From Paracoccaceae bacterium (GTDB taxonomy: Bacteria; Pseudomonadota; Alphaproteobacteria; Rhodobacterales; Rhodobacteraceae): a stretch of DNA of 64,000 bases. The notes below the pieces were generated by a model. That model was given only the letters and a program-made list of their open reading frames with translations. It searched no databases and was not told the origin of the DNA. The translations under genes were made by a program, and so were the position numbers. The stretch spans positions 62,001 through 126,000 of the forward strand of contig JAIOYF010000004.1 in NCBI GenBank assembly GCA_021741245.1, written 5' to 3'. Shown piece after piece: positions 8,635 through 17,759 of the stretch; within the stretch, counting starts at the first letter, position 1, and every line of letters starts with the position of its first letter.

Positions 8635-9446
8635 TGCGCAAGGCCCAGAGAGCGGAGGTAATTGGCTGAGGGGATCACGCCAGCCTTGTCGCGCAACTCG
8701 ATGATCAGGCGCGGGTTTGCCGTGATGGCCCCAAGCGCCGCGAAAACCGACTCCCAGCGGATATTGCCATGACCCACCTGCCAGTGCCGGTCAGCATAGC
8801 CATCGGTGTCTTGCAGATGCACATGCCCCAACCGTTCGCCTGCGGCACGGATGTAGAAATCCACGGGCGGCGCGCCGGTTGATCCATGCGCGTAATTGGC
8901 GTGGCCCGTGTCTACCGACAACGCCAGTGCCTTCCAGCCAAGGGCCGCGCACAGCGTTGCGCGTTCGGCTGGGTCCTTGTCTTCGATGTTTTCCAGAACA
9001 AAGGTCACACCCATCCCATCTGCACGGGTCAGGGCGCCCTCCAGCGTGTCCCGCATTGCCTCTTGCATCCGCGCAGTATCCGAGGGGTAGAGGCCGCGAT
9101 GATTGTAACCCCAAGTGGTCAGGGGGGAGTGGATGACCACCATCGAAGCATCCAGCGCCGCGCAGACATCCAGCGCCTGATCCATCCGCTTGCGCACCAC
9201 GGCGCGCACATCGGGATCATAGCTGGCAAGCGAAAGGCCCCAGAACGGCCCGTGAATGCCAAGACGGCCTTCATGGCCATCCAGCAGGCGCTTGGCCTCT
9301 TGCGCGCGCGGGTGCCAATCGCCGTTCAGAACTTCGGCATCCACAAAGGATTGCAGTTCCAGATCGCGCGGCAGGGCGCGCAGCCAATCCGCATGGGCGG
9401 GCAGGTCTTCGATGGTCAGGGCAGCACCAAGAACAGGCAGGGACAT
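8631..9446 (-). CDS. sugar phosphate isomerase/epimerase-like TIM barrel protein
   Basis: 271 residues of the xylose-isomerase-like (AP endonuclease 2) barrel fold. Recognisable metal-site segments are LGIHGPFWG, MVVIHSPL, FVLENIEDKD, LSVDTGHANYAHG, LGHVHLQDTDG and LIIELRDK. The ATG at 9446 is chosen for its distance to GGAG; a GTG at 9455 is possible. It lies between the acetyltransferase and the metallophosphoesterase in one operon. Handling of a sugar phosphate or ribose intermediate of the phosphonate route is plausible. The reaction is unknown. Confidence 0.75.
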   Translation of the reverse strand: MSLPVLGAALTIEDLPAHADWLRALPRDLELQSFVDAEVLNGDWHPRAQEAKRLLDGHEGRLGIHGPFWGLSLASYDPDVRAVVRKRMDQALDVCAALDASMVVIHSPLTTWGYNHRGLYPSDTARMQEAMRDTLEGALTRADGMGVTFVLENIEDKDPAERATLCAALGWKALALSVDTGHANYAHGSTGAPPVDFYIRAAGERLGHVHLQDTDGYADRHWQVGHGNIRWESVFAALGAITANPRLIIELRDKAGVIPSANYLRSLGLAQ

Positions 9447-9467
9447 GATTGTCACAACTCCAAAGGG

Positions 9468-10076
9468 TTAGCGGTATTTGTTGATAAAGGCATCGATGGG
9501 CAGGGCGCGGATATCGGGCAATGCGGTCTTCAGCCGGGCATGATCCCAATCCCACCACGCGATCTGTTGCAGCGCCGTGGCCTGCGGTGGGGCAAAGCGC
9601 CATTTGAGGTGCCGGGCAGGCACGCCACCGACAATTTCATAGGGGGCAACATCCTTTGACACGACCGCCCCGGCGCCGATCACGGCCCCGGTGCCAACGG
9701 TGACCCCGGCAAGGATCGTCACCCCGTGACCGATCCAGACATCATGGCCGATGGTGACCCAGTGATCGCGGCGCCATTGGAAGAAATCGGCGTCATCCTC
9801 GCCCAAGCCAAATTGCGCGGCGCGATAGGTAAAGTGGTGCTGACTGGCCCGCCATGTTGCGTGGTTGCCGGGGTTGATGCGCACGCCTTCGGCGATGGAG
9901 CAGAACTTGCCGATGGTCGACCAGACCACATTGCCGCCCTTGACGATATAGGAGTAGTCGCCAAATTCGACCTCTCGCATCGTCACATGCGCCATGACTT
10001 CGGTCCATTTGCCAAGCGTGCAATCGACCAGCACGGCGGTTTCATGGATGTTCGGCGCTTCGGTCAGCCGTTTCAT
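9468..10076 (-). CDS. hexapeptide-repeat acetyltransferase of phosphonate operons (TIGR03308-like)
   Basis: 202 residues, a left-handed beta-helix acyltransferase with hexapeptide repeats ([21 protein letters not shown], then [13 protein letters not shown] and [19 protein letters not shown]) and the xenobiotic acetyltransferase ending [13 protein letters not shown]. This subfamily is repeatedly found next to C-P lyase genes and may acetylate aminophosphonates, as the unrelated PhnO does. The ATG at 10076 overlaps the phnE2 stop as ATGA. Confidence 0.82.
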   Translation of the reverse strand: MKRLTEAPNIHETAVLVDCTLGKWTEVMAHVTMREVEFGDYSYIVKGGNVVWSTIGKFCSIAEGVRINPGNHATWRASQHHFTYRAAQFGLGEDDADFFQWRRDHWVTIGHDVWIGHGVTILAGVTVGTGAVIGAGAVVSKDVAPYEIVGGVPARHLKWRFAPPQATALQQIAWWDWDHARLKTALPDIRALPIDAFINKYR

Positions 10077-10930
10077 CGTGCGCCCTCCCACGTGCCGATA
10101 AAGCGGCTGCGGATCTGGGCCGAGAGCCAGTCGATGATATAGACCATCGCGATGATCAAAAAGATGATCGACCATGCCTCATCCCAGCGATAGGCCCCGA
10201 TCCGGTCGGCCAGCAAAAACCCGATCCCGCCCGCGCCGACGATGCCCAGAATGGTTCCCGAGCGAACATTGGATTCGAAGTTGTACAGTGTGATCGACAA
10301 CAAGACAGGCCAGACCTGCGGCATCAGGCCAACCCGGATCGCCTGCACACGGCTGCCACCGCTGGCGACGACCCCTTCGATCGGTTTGGTCGAGGTGTTC
10401 TCGATCGCCTCGGCATAAAGCTTGGCCAGAACGCCGACCTCGCCCACGGCGATGGCCAGCACGCCGGGCAGGGGGCCAAGGCCAAAGGCCCGGATAAACA
10501 CCAAGGCAAGGATCAGCGTTTCCAGCGCACGGATCATGTCAAAACCGCGCCGCACGCCAAAGCGCAAAAAGGGCAGTCGGTTGATGTTCTTGGCCCCAAG
10601 GAACGACAGCGGAAAGGCAAAGATAGCCCCCAAGAGCGTGCCCAGAAAGGCCATCGACAGCGTCTCGCCCAAGCCCTTGGCGATATCGGCAATCTCATCC
10701 CATTCGGTCCAGACCTTGGGCGGGAACATAAAGCCCAAGACCCGGCCCAAACGCTCTGACCCGTTCCAGATGCGCAGGGGCGAGAAATCAAAGGCGTAAA
10801 GGCACCACGCCACCAACAACACAAACCCGGTCCAAAGAACCGCACGGCGCAGCCGCACCTCTGGGGCAGGGCGAAAGGCCAGCGGCATCTGGGCGCGATA
10901 GCGGGCAAGATCGTGGTCCGAAACGCTCAT
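10073..10930 (-). CDS. phnE: phosphonate ABC importer permease, second copy
   Basis: 285 residues. PhnE hallmark loop near [20 protein letters not shown] and the strongly conserved [18 protein letters not shown]-terminal span [18 protein letters not shown]. It overlaps the upstream phnE1 (ATGA) and the downstream acetyltransferase (ATGA). Two tandem PhnE proteins probably form a heterodimeric channel with PhnC, a common arrangement in Rhodobacterales. Confidence 0.9.
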   Translation of the reverse strand: MSVSDHDLARYRAQMPLAFRPAPEVRLRRAVLWTGFVLLVAWCLYAFDFSPLRIWNGSERLGRVLGFMFPPKVWTEWDEIADIAKGLGETLSMAFLGTLLGAIFAFPLSFLGAKNINRLPFLRFGVRRGFDMIRALETLILALVFIRAFGLGPLPGVLAIAVGEVGVLAKLYAEAIENTSTKPIEGVVASGGSRVQAIRVGLMPQVWPVLLSITLYNFESNVRSGTILGIVGAGGIGFLLADRIGAYRWDEAWSIIFLIIAMVYIIDWLSAQIRSRFIGTWEGAR

Positions 10931-11829
10931 GCCGTTTTCTCCATCCCGATAATGCGGTGGCGCAGCTTTTCCGACAGCCAGTCGATCACCATGACCGTCA
11001 CAAGGATGATCAGGAACAGGGCTGACAGGTCGGTATATTCCTGAAGCGAAATCGCGGTGCGCAGCTCTTGCCCCAATCCCCCCGCGCCGACATAGCCGAT
11101 GATCGAGGATGACCGGACATTGATCTCAAAGCGCAGGAGGGTGTAGCTGATGATATTGGGAATGACTTGCGGCAGCGCACCCCAGCGCATTTGATCGGCC
11201 CATGATCCGCCTGCCGATTTCACCCCCTCAACGGGCCGCATGTCGATGTTTTCATTGGCTTCGGAGTAAAGCTTGCCCAAGGATCCCATGGAATGGATCG
11301 CGATGGCCAGCACCCCGGCCATCGGCCCCACGCCAAAGGAAAACACGAAAATCAGCGCAAAGACCAATTCGGGCACGGTGCGCGAAATCTCCAGCACCCG
11401 ACGGGTCAGCCATAAGATCACGGGCGAGGGGGAAAGGTTGCGCGCGGCCGGGAAGGACAGGATCAACCCGCCAATCACCCCGAACACGGTCGCCAAAAAG
11501 CCGATCAGGACGGTTTCAAGCAAAAGCCATGCCCAGATCTTCCAGCGCCAGAACCATTCGGCAAAGTCCGACCCAAGGCTTTCTGCGCGCAGAACGGGCA
11601 GGGTCTTTTCCAGATATTCGCCCAAGCGCGGCAAACCTGCCGCCAGAACCCAAGCCTCGGCCCGCGAACCATCCGCCAGCGTCACCTGTGTCACGCGGAA
11701 AAACCCCGAAAGCTCTGCCGTGGCCCATGTCAGCGCTGCCAGCACCAGCGCCACGATCCAAAAGCTTAGGCGTTGCCGTCTGCGGTGCAGGGCAAAGTCA
11801 GGGTTGAAATCGGCAGTTGTATAGGCCAT
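10927..11829 (-). CDS. phnE: phosphonate ABC importer permease, first copy
   Basis: 300 residues from the ATG at 11829. A GTG at 11871 would lie inside the intercistronic stem-loop and is less likely. Conserved PhnE loop GSLGKLYSEANENIDMRPVEGV and NVRSSSIIGYVGAGGLGQEL. It follows phnD and overlaps phnE2 by four bases. The N-terminal periplasmic domain between spans 1 and 2 is longer than in PhnE2. Confidence 0.9.
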   Translation of the reverse strand: MAYTTADFNPDFALHRRRQRLSFWIVALVLAALTWATAELSGFFRVTQVTLADGSRAEAWVLAAGLPRLGEYLEKTLPVLRAESLGSDFAEWFWRWKIWAWLLLETVLIGFLATVFGVIGGLILSFPAARNLSPSPVILWLTRRVLEISRTVPELVFALIFVFSFGVGPMAGVLAIAIHSMGSLGKLYSEANENIDMRPVEGVKSAGGSWADQMRWGALPQVIPNIISYTLLRFEINVRSSSIIGYVGAGGLGQELRTAISLQEYTDLSALFLIILVTVMVIDWLSEKLRHRIIGMEKTA

Positions 11830-11846
11830 CTGGTCCCGCCAAGAAA

Positions 11847-11876
11847 AAGGGGCGGTGCTTTGCTGCACCACCCCTT
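11847..11876 (-). promoter_or_regulatory. intercistronic stem-loop between phnD and phnE1
   Basis: 12-base arms (AAGGGGCGGTGC and GCACCACCCCTT, one mismatch) around a six-base loop, between the phnD stop and the phnE1 start. Expected to protect phnD message and lower permease expression, as seen also at 6276-6300 and 44912-44933. Confidence 0.6.
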
Positions 11877-11887
11877 GCTGTTTCAGA

Positions 11888-12790
11888 TCACGAACGGCGC
11901 TGCTTTTTCAGCCAGTCGCGCATGTCGATGATCCACTGATAGCGGTCGTGGTTGACCTCGACATAGCCTTTCTGGGTGGAGTTCTCGGCCCCCGACATTT
12001 CGGTAAAGGCGACCGGATCGGCGGTTGGCACGTTCATCACGGCGGCCTTCATCTCATCCATCAATCCCTGTGGCAGGTTCTTGCGGGCCGTGAAGGGGCC
12101 AGAGGTGATTTCGGGCGAGGTCCAGATCCAGCACACCTCGCCTGCGTTGATCATGCCCTTGGTGACCATCCGCTGCGGAATGCCGTTCTTTTCGTTGTTG
12201 ATATAGGTGGCTGCAGCATCGAACTGGCCGTTGACCACACCGGCCACGCCCGCCTCATGGCTGCCCGAAAACGGGATGGCACCGAAAAAGGTCGAGGGCT
12301 CATAGCCTTGCTGCACAAGGTTATAGAGCGGCACGGCATATCCGCTGGTGGAATCCGGGTCGGCAAAGGCAAGGGTCTTGCCCTTCAGATCGTCCACCGA
12401 TTTGTAACCACTGTCACAGCGCACCGCGATGATCGAGAAATACCCCGTGGAGTCGTCGTCCTGAATCGAGGTCAGCAGCGGCACCACATTGCCTTCGGAT
12501 GCCGTGTAGGCCGCCGCATAGGCCGATGAGCCAAGGAAAGCGAATTCGATCTGGTTGGCGGCAAGGGCCTGAATCACGCCATCATAGTTTCCGGCGGTGA
12601 AAATCTCGACATCCACGCCCAGTGTCTTTTCCAGATATTGCTCAAACGGGGTATAGCGCGCGATACGGTCGCCTTCATTCTCGCCCGACAAGATGCCAAA
12701 GCGCACGATTTTATAGTCACTCTTCCAATCCTGCGCAAAGGCAGGAAGGGCGGCAAGCGCGATCAGAGCCGTGGTTGCAAACAGACGCAT
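11888..12790 (-). CDS. phnD: phosphonate ABC importer periplasmic binding protein
   Basis: 300 residues with a Sec signal peptide (MRLFATTALIALAALPAFAQ). PhnD signatures are IVRFGILSGENEGDRIARYTPFEQYLEKTLG and the phosphonate-contact loop DPDSTSGYAVP. A GGGAG site precedes the ATG. It binds phosphonates or organophosphorus compounds in the periplasm and delivers them to the two PhnE permeases. Second gene after phnC. Confidence 0.9.
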   Translation of the reverse strand: MRLFATTALIALAALPAFAQDWKSDYKIVRFGILSGENEGDRIARYTPFEQYLEKTLGVDVEIFTAGNYDGVIQALAANQIEFAFLGSSAYAAAYTASEGNVVPLLTSIQDDDSTGYFSIIAVRCDSGYKSVDDLKGKTLAFADPDSTSGYAVPLYNLVQQGYEPSTFFGAIPFSGSHEAGVAGVVNGQFDAAATYINNEKNGIPQRMVTKGMINAGEVCWIWTSPEITSGPFTARKNLPQGLMDEMKAAVMNVPTADPVAFTEMSGAENSTQKGYVEVNHDRYQWIIDMRDWLKKQRRS

Positions 12791-12813
12791 GGGGAAACTC
12801 CCTTTGGTTGAGG

Positions 12814-13620
12814 TCACGCCGAAACCTTGATCCGCGCTGCGGTCGAGGTGACGGCTTCCGAAAATTCTTGCAGCCCTTCGCTGCCATAGATGTCGCGCAC
12901 GACATCGTCGGTCAGTTGGCGGGGCACGCCGTCGAAATAGACCCGGCCCGCGCGCATCGCGATGATCCGGTGGCAATAGGCCCGCGCGGTATCAAGGGTG
13001 TGAAGGTTGACCAGAACGGTCAGCCCATCCTCGCGGTTGATGGTCTTCAACGCCTCCATCACCCGCGTGGCATTGCCCGGATCAAGGCTGGCAATCGGCT
13101 CATCGGCCAACATGATGCGCGGCCGCTGCACCAAGGCGCGGGCAATGGCCACACGCTGTTGCTGCCCGCCCGAAAGGGTGCCCGCCTTTTGCAGGGCTTG
13201 CGGCAGCAGATCCAGCCGCTCCAAGGCACGCAGCGCCTCAGCCCGCTCCGTCTCGGAAAAGCGCATGGCCATGGACGACAAGAACCCATGGTCGGCCAAG
13301 CGGCCCACCAGAACGTTAGACAGAACATCCAGCCGCTCGACCAGATTGAACTGCTGAAAGATCATCGCGCAATCGCGCCGCCATTCACGCAAGGCGCGGC
13401 CCCGCAACCCCGTGATCTCGCGCCCGCCATAGGTGACCTTGCCCGCCGAAGGGTCGATCAGCCGGTTGATCAGCCGCAAAAGTGTGGACTTGCCCGCGCC
13501 GGACCGCCCGATGACCCCAACGAACTGGCCAGGGGCGATATCCAATGTCACACGGTCAACGGCCTTGGTTTCCCCAAAGCGCCGCGACAGATCGGAAAGG
13601 GTAAGAGTGCTTTGTTCCAT
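12814..13620 (-). CDS. phnC: phosphonate ABC importer ATP-binding protein
   Basis: 268 residues. Walker A GRSGAGKS, signature LSGGQQQR, Walker [14 protein letters not shown], and the PhnC-typical switch region [15 protein letters not shown]. First gene of the operon that continues through phnD, two phnE, the acetyltransferase, the TIM-barrel protein and the phosphoesterase. No strong Shine-Dalgarno is visible before the ATG at 13620. A PhnF-type palindrome lies 37 bases upstream. Confidence 0.9.
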   Translation of the reverse strand: MEQSTLTLSDLSRRFGETKAVDRVTLDIAPGQFVGVIGRSGAGKSTLLRLINRLIDPSAGKVTYGGREITGLRGRALREWRRDCAMIFQQFNLVERLDVLSNVLVGRLADHGFLSSMAMRFSETERAEALRALERLDLLPQALQKAGTLSGGQQQRVAIARALVQRPRIMLADEPIASLDPGNATRVMEALKTINREDGLTVLVNLHTLDTARAYCHRIIAMRAGRVYFDGVPRQLTDDVVRDIYGSEGLQEFSEAVTSTAARIKVSA

Positions 13621-13656
13621 GCCCGGCAGACTGGAGGGCTTGCGTAACCTGACCGC

Positions 13657-13670
13657 GTCATCCGAATGAA
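13657..13670. promoter_or_regulatory. candidate PhnF operator upstream of phnC
   Basis: GTCATCCGAATGAA, differing at two positions from the perfect palindrome at the phnF start (22217-22230). Positioned for control of phnC on the minus strand. Confidence 0.5.
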
Positions 13671-13769
13671 TTTTCCGTCTCAGCTTTGCGACGGATTTCG
13701 GCGTGACTTTCGTCAAGCCGCAACAAAACTGTCACCCAAAGGTAGTGCCATCGTCATTCCGGGGCGGTA

Positions 13770-13783
13770 GTCATTCGGATGAC
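13770..13783. promoter_or_regulatory. candidate PhnF operator between phnC and phnM1
   Basis: GTCATTCGGATGAC, one base away from the site at the phnF start; with flanks the arms extend to AGTCAT/ATGACT. A GTCATTCC half-site lies 17 bases to the left at 13753. It could serve the rightward phnM1 promoter or both divergent units. Confidence 0.6.
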
Positions 13784-13858
13784 TGATGTTGATAGGTCGC
13801 CCCTGAAGGGGACCAATGGGCCGCATTGGGCAGGCCCCTGCGGGATGGAGCACGCCAC

Positions 13859-15100
13859 ATGAACGCCATGAACCCAAACCCCGACGCAGTCATGATTGAC
13901 GGTGCGCGGGTCGTGCTTGGGGACCGCTTTGAACATGTCTCCTTGCGGATCGAAGGGGGCCTGATCACCGGGATTGAGACCGCCGCCGATGGGGCAACGC
14001 GCGTTGATGCGCGCGGCATGGTGCTTGCGCCTGCGATGATCGACATCCATGGCGATGCGTTTGAGCGCCAGTTGATGCCACGCCCCGGCGTCATGCTGCC
14101 GATGGAGGCGGCGCTGTTGGAAACAGATCGGCAACTGGCGGCGAATGGCATCGCCACAGCCTATCACGCCCTCACTCTCAGTTGGGAGCCGGGCTTGCGG
14201 TCGGTGCAAACCGGGTGGGAGATGTTCGAGGCCCTGACCCGCCTTGCCCCGCGCCTGACAGTCGAAAACCGTCTGCAACTGCGGTGGGAGACGTTTTGCT
14301 TTGAGGCGCTGCCGCTGATCGAGGCGTCTTTGGCAGGCCCCCTGATGCCGTCGATTGCGTTCAATGACCACACCTCCATGGCTGTGCTGCATCCGGGCAC
14401 GCCCCTGCAATCGCGGCCCTTTGATCATGATCCGGCTTTTCCCGTGGTGGATATGGACAGCGCGGCCTTTGCCGAAAAAATGGACGCAAGGGCCAAACGG
14501 TCGCATATGAGCGCAGGCGCGTTTGTCGATCTGATGAAGGTGATGTGGTCACGCAGGGCCAACGTTCAGCCTGTGATCGCCGATGTTGCCGCCAAGGGAC
14601 GTGCCGCAGGTGCGCCGATGCTCAGCCATGATGACAGCCAGCCCGAAACGCGCAGCTTTTACCGCGATCACGGCGCGCGGATATCGGAGTTTCCGATGAA
14701 CCTGCCCACGGCACAGGCGGCACGGGATGCGGGGGACTGGATCATCTTTGGCGCGCCCAATGCCGCGCGGGGGGGCAGTCATCTTGGCAGCCCCGGTGCG
14801 GCGGATATGATCCGGCTGGGGCTGTGCGATATTCTGGCCTCGGACTACTACTATCCGGCCATGCTTGCGGCGATTGCGCGGTTGCAGGCCGATGGTGTGG
14901 GCACGTTGCCCGATCTGTGGCGGCTGGTGGCTGACACCCCGGCCAAGGCGCTGAACCTGCACGATCGTGGGCGCATTGCACCGGGGATGCGGGCGGATCT
15001 TGTCTTGATCGATTGGCCCGAGGGCGGAACGCCCGCGCCGCGCGCCACATGGGTTGGGGGCAAGCCAGCCTATCGCGCCATGGCCCTTGGACAGGGATGA
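13859..15100 (+). CDS. phnM: PhnM-family amidohydrolase, first paralogue
   Basis: 413 residues with the amidohydrolase metal motif DIHGD, then PRPGVMLPMEAAL, SFNDHTS-like AFNDHTS, LSHDD, the PhnM loop FGAPNAARGGSHLG and DILASDYYYP. PhnM removes pyrophosphate from ribose-1-phosphonate 5-triphosphate. This copy stands apart from the main operon, divergent from phnC, and is paired with a methyltransferase gene. It is diverged from the copy at 15881-17050 over most of its length, so it may act on a different intermediate. Start at 13859 chosen from a GGAG at suitable spacing. Confidence 0.8.
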   Translation: MNAMNPNPDAVMIDGARVVLGDRFEHVSLRIEGGLITGIETAADGATRVDARGMVLAPAMIDIHGDAFERQLMPRPGVMLPMEAALLETDRQLAANGIATAYHALTLSWEPGLRSVQTGWEMFEALTRLAPRLTVENRLQLRWETFCFEALPLIEASLAGPLMPSIAFNDHTSMAVLHPGTPLQSRPFDHDPAFPVVDMDSAAFAEKMDARAKRSHMSAGAFVDLMKVMWSRRANVQPVIADVAAKGRAAGAPMLSHDDSQPETRSFYRDHGARISEFPMNLPTAQAARDAGDWIIFGAPNAARGGSHLGSPGAADMIRLGLCDILASDYYYPAMLAAIARLQADGVGTLPDLWRLVADTPAKALNLHDRGRIAPGMRADLVLIDWPEGGTPAPRATWVGGKPAYRAMALGQG

Positions 15101-15876
15101 TGCGCGAGGATGCCGAACGCTTTGACGGATTGGCCGAGGCTTACGCCGCCTTTCGTCCCGGCTATCCCGCGGCGGCCTTTCGCGACATATCGGCCAATGT
15201 GACCTCGCCTTTGCGGCGGGCGCTTGATCTGGGGGCGGGGCCGGGCAATTCCACCCTGTCGCTGCGCGAGGCCTTGGGGCCGGAATGGACCATCGCCGCA
15301 GTCGAGCCGGGGCGCGATATGCGCCGTGTGCTGGCGCGGCGTCTTGGGGGACAGAATGGCGTGATGATCCTTGACGCCTGCGTTGAGGCCTTGCCCCTGC
15401 CAACAGGTTTTGCATCGCTGGCAACGCTCTGCACCGCGTGGCATTGGGTGAACCCGATCCAAACGATGGCCGAGATGGCCCGCGTGATCGCCCCCGGTGG
15501 GGTGTTTGTGGTGCTGCGCAACGGACGCTTGCCCCATCCGGTGCTGGATGCCTTCACCGCCTATTTTGCAACGCTCAATCCGCAGGGCGAGGACCATGCC
15601 CGCCGTGAGGCCCGCAAACTGCCGGGACTGGATTTTCTGGCCGCCCAACCCGGCTTTGCCGATCCCAGTGCCGCGTCTTGGCCGTGGCAGAACGAGATGG
15701 AGTGTCAGGCGCTGATCGACCTGTGGCTAACCCGCGCCACCGCGTGGGAGGTGGTGCGCCGCGTGGGCCTGACCCGTGTCTTGGGCGACCTGCGCGCCCT
15801 GTGCGCCCAGCACATGCCAAAGGGCCAAGTGACCCTGCACTGGGAAACACAAGCGCAATGGGTGCGCCGGACCTGA
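15097..15876 (+). CDS. class I SAM-dependent methyltransferase
   Basis: 259 residues. Motif I is LDLGAGPGNSTL, followed by the acidic loop AAVEPGRDM and the methyltransferase-11-type segment TLCTAWHWVNP. The ATG overlaps the phnM1 stop as ATGA. Closest in style to small-molecule methyltransferases of the Tam/UbiE kind. A role in the phosphonate pathway is inferred only from translational coupling to phnM1 under a PhnF-type site. It ends five bases from the convergent phnM2 stop. Confidence 0.8.
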   Translation: MMREDAERFDGLAEAYAAFRPGYPAAAFRDISANVTSPLRRALDLGAGPGNSTLSLREALGPEWTIAAVEPGRDMRRVLARRLGGQNGVMILDACVEALPLPTGFASLATLCTAWHWVNPIQTMAEMARVIAPGGVFVVLRNGRLPHPVLDAFTAYFATLNPQGEDHARREARKLPGLDFLAAQPGFADPSAASWPWQNEMECQALIDLWLTRATAWEVVRRVGLTRVLGDLRALCAQHMPKGQVTLHWETQAQWVRRT

Positions 15877-15880
15877 TCCC

Positions 15881-17050
15881 TCAGGCCGCCGCTGACAAGA
15901 TCACCGATCCATCCGAAAAGATCTTGCGCCCGCCCCGGATGGTGGCGCGCACATGGCCGATCCCTGCATCATCGGCCACGATCAGATCGGCCCGCATTCC
16001 CGGCGCGATGCTGCCCCTGTCGGTCAACCCCAAGGCCCGCGCGGGGTTAGCCGACGCCAACCGCGCCGCCCCCGCCAAACCGCCCGGATCGGCCTTGGCC
16101 AATTCCAGCACGGCTGGCAAGATGGCCGAAGGGTGATAGTCCGAGGCAAGGATATCAAGCAATCCCGCCGCATGGGCCTGACGCGCCGACAGGTTGCCGG
16201 AATAGCTTTGCCCGCGCAGCGCATTCGGGGCCCCCATGGCGGTGGCAAGGCCGCGCGCCTGCGCCTCGGCGGCCGCTTCCAGTGTTACAGGGAATTCGCT
16301 GATATCTGCGCCAAGGCTTTGCATCAGCGCGACTTTTTCCACCGTGTCATCATCGTGGCTGGCCAGCCTGACGCCATGCGCATGGCACAGGCTGGTGATC
16401 GCGGCAATCGTGGCCATCAGATCGCCACCATCGGTTTTCTTGACCTCAATCCGGCGCTGCACTTCGGCGCGGGCCTCATCCTCGCTCAACTTGTTGTTCT
16501 TGGCCACGGTCTGGATATGCCGCTCCAGATCGCGATACTGCCCTTGGCCGGGGGTGTGATCGGTCAGCGAGACCAGATCGACAGTGCCTTCGCGGATCAA
16601 CTCTTCGACCACGGACAGGGCATCGGGAAAGGTGATTTCAAACCGCGCATGAACCCGGTGATCAATGTTCAACCGTGCACGCATCTCCTTTAACCCACGC
16701 AGCATCGCCTTGGTGTGGTCATAGCTGCGCATGTGGCCGTAGGCGCTGCCGGGGTGAAAGCTGACGGCGGCATAGGCGGTGGTGATGCCCGCGACGACCA
16801 GCCTGCGGTCCAGATCGCGCAGACCCAGTTCCATCGGCATGCGCACATTTGGGCGGGGTTCCACCTCACGCTCGACCATATCGCCATGCATATCCACAAA
16901 GCCGGGCATCAAGAGCAGGCCCTCGCCGTGCAGCGCCGCGCCCGGCACTGGATGATCGGCCACCTCGGCAATCAGGCCATTCTCAATCCTGACCGATCCA
17001 CGCGAAAGCACATGATCGGCCAAGACCACGCGGAAATCAGAGAGCCACAT
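15881..17050 (-). CDS. phnM: ribose 1-phosphonate 5-triphosphate diphosphatase, second PhnM paralogue
   Basis: 389 residues, about the length of E. coli PhnM. Signatures are GFVDMHGDMVEREVEPRPNV, the SLTDHTPGQGQ loop, LASHDDDT, ISEFPVT, MGAPNALRGQSYSGN and LDILASDYHPS. It overlaps phnL by 14 bases and is the last gene of the phnFGHIJKLM operon, making it the canonical PhnM of this cluster. Converts the triphosphate intermediate to the 5-phosphate plus pyrophosphate by family knowledge. Confidence 0.88.
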   Translation of the reverse strand: MWLSDFRVVLADHVLSRGSVRIENGLIAEVADHPVPGAALHGEGLLLMPGFVDMHGDMVEREVEPRPNVRMPMELGLRDLDRRLVVAGITTAYAAVSFHPGSAYGHMRSYDHTKAMLRGLKEMRARLNIDHRVHARFEITFPDALSVVEELIREGTVDLVSLTDHTPGQGQYRDLERHIQTVAKNNKLSEDEARAEVQRRIEVKKTDGGDLMATIAAITSLCHAHGVRLASHDDDTVEKVALMQSLGADISEFPVTLEAAAEAQARGLATAMGAPNALRGQSYSGNLSARQAHAAGLLDILASDYHPSAILPAVLELAKADPGGLAGAARLASANPARALGLTDRGSIAPGMRADLIVADDAGIGHVRATIRGGRKIFSDGSVILSAAA

Positions 17051-17759
17051 TTTCTACCTCTTTTGCCGTCAACAAAATGTTGCGGTCCACCATGGCCGCC
17101 ACATCGCCGGGGTGGTGAAACACCCCGATCATGGCGACACCTGCCGCCTTTAACTCGGCCAACCGCGCCACCAGTGCCGCCCGCGCACCTGCGTCAAGCG
17201 AGGCTGTGGGTTCGTCCAGCAGCAACAGGCGTGGCGGTTGGATCAGGGCGCGGGCAAGGTTTACCTTTTGCTGCTCGCCCCCTGAAAAGCTGGTGGGATA
17301 GGCCCGCCAAAGGTCACGCTTGACGCCAAAGGCGGACAACCAGCGCCGGGCCTCTTCCAGCGCGTCGATCTGGGCCACCCCGGCCTTGCGCAGCGGTTCG
17401 GCCACGATTTCTTCGGCGGGCACACGGGGGCGGGCGATCAGGAACTGGGTGACAAAGCCCATGTCACGCCGCCGCAGAACCGCGATATCCACATCGGCCG
17501 CGCGGGCAAGATCGATCCGCCCCGCGTCATGGGTGAACCAGACATGGCCCGCCTCGGGCAAATAACTGCGCCAGATGGTGCGCAGCAAGGTGGATTTGCC
17601 CACGCCATTGGGGCCTTTGAGCAGCAAAAACTCGCCCGCGTTCAGGGTAAAGGAAACCCCCTCGAACGCATGCAGGCTTTGGCCCAGATGGTGCATGCGA
17701 AAGCTTTTCGACAGGCCCTCAACGCGCAGCACTTGCGTCCCGGTGTCAGAGTTTGGCAT
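17037..17759 (-). CDS. phnL: C-P lyase accessory ABC-type protein PhnL
   Basis: 240 residues. ABC domain with Walker A GPNGVGKS, signature FSGGEQQK, Walker B LLLLDEPTASLD and the PhnL-specific FVTQFLIARPRVPAEEIV. The switch-like end reads IGVFHHPGDV. AGGAG precedes the ATG at 17759, which lies 14 bases inside phnK. In E. coli PhnL and PhnK bind the C-P lyase core rather than a membrane channel, acting in turnover of the complex. Confidence 0.88.
   Translation of the reverse strand: MPNSDTGTQVLRVEGLSKSFRMHHLGQSLHAFEGVSFTLNAGEFLLLKGPNGVGKSTLLRTIWRSYLPEAGHVWFTHDAGRIDLARAADVDIAVLRRRDMGFVTQFLIARPRVPAEEIVAEPLRKAGVAQIDALEEARRWLSAFGVKRDLWRAYPTSFSGGEQQKVNLARALIQPPRLLLLDEPTASLDAGARAALVARLAELKAAGVAMIGVFHHPGDVAAMVDRNILLTAKEVENVAL

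Noticed and set aside
13671-13760. CTGTCAC and GTCAA elements before phnC considered as a Pho box
   Set aside because: Spacing between units is 19 bases, not 11, and only one unit is a good match.
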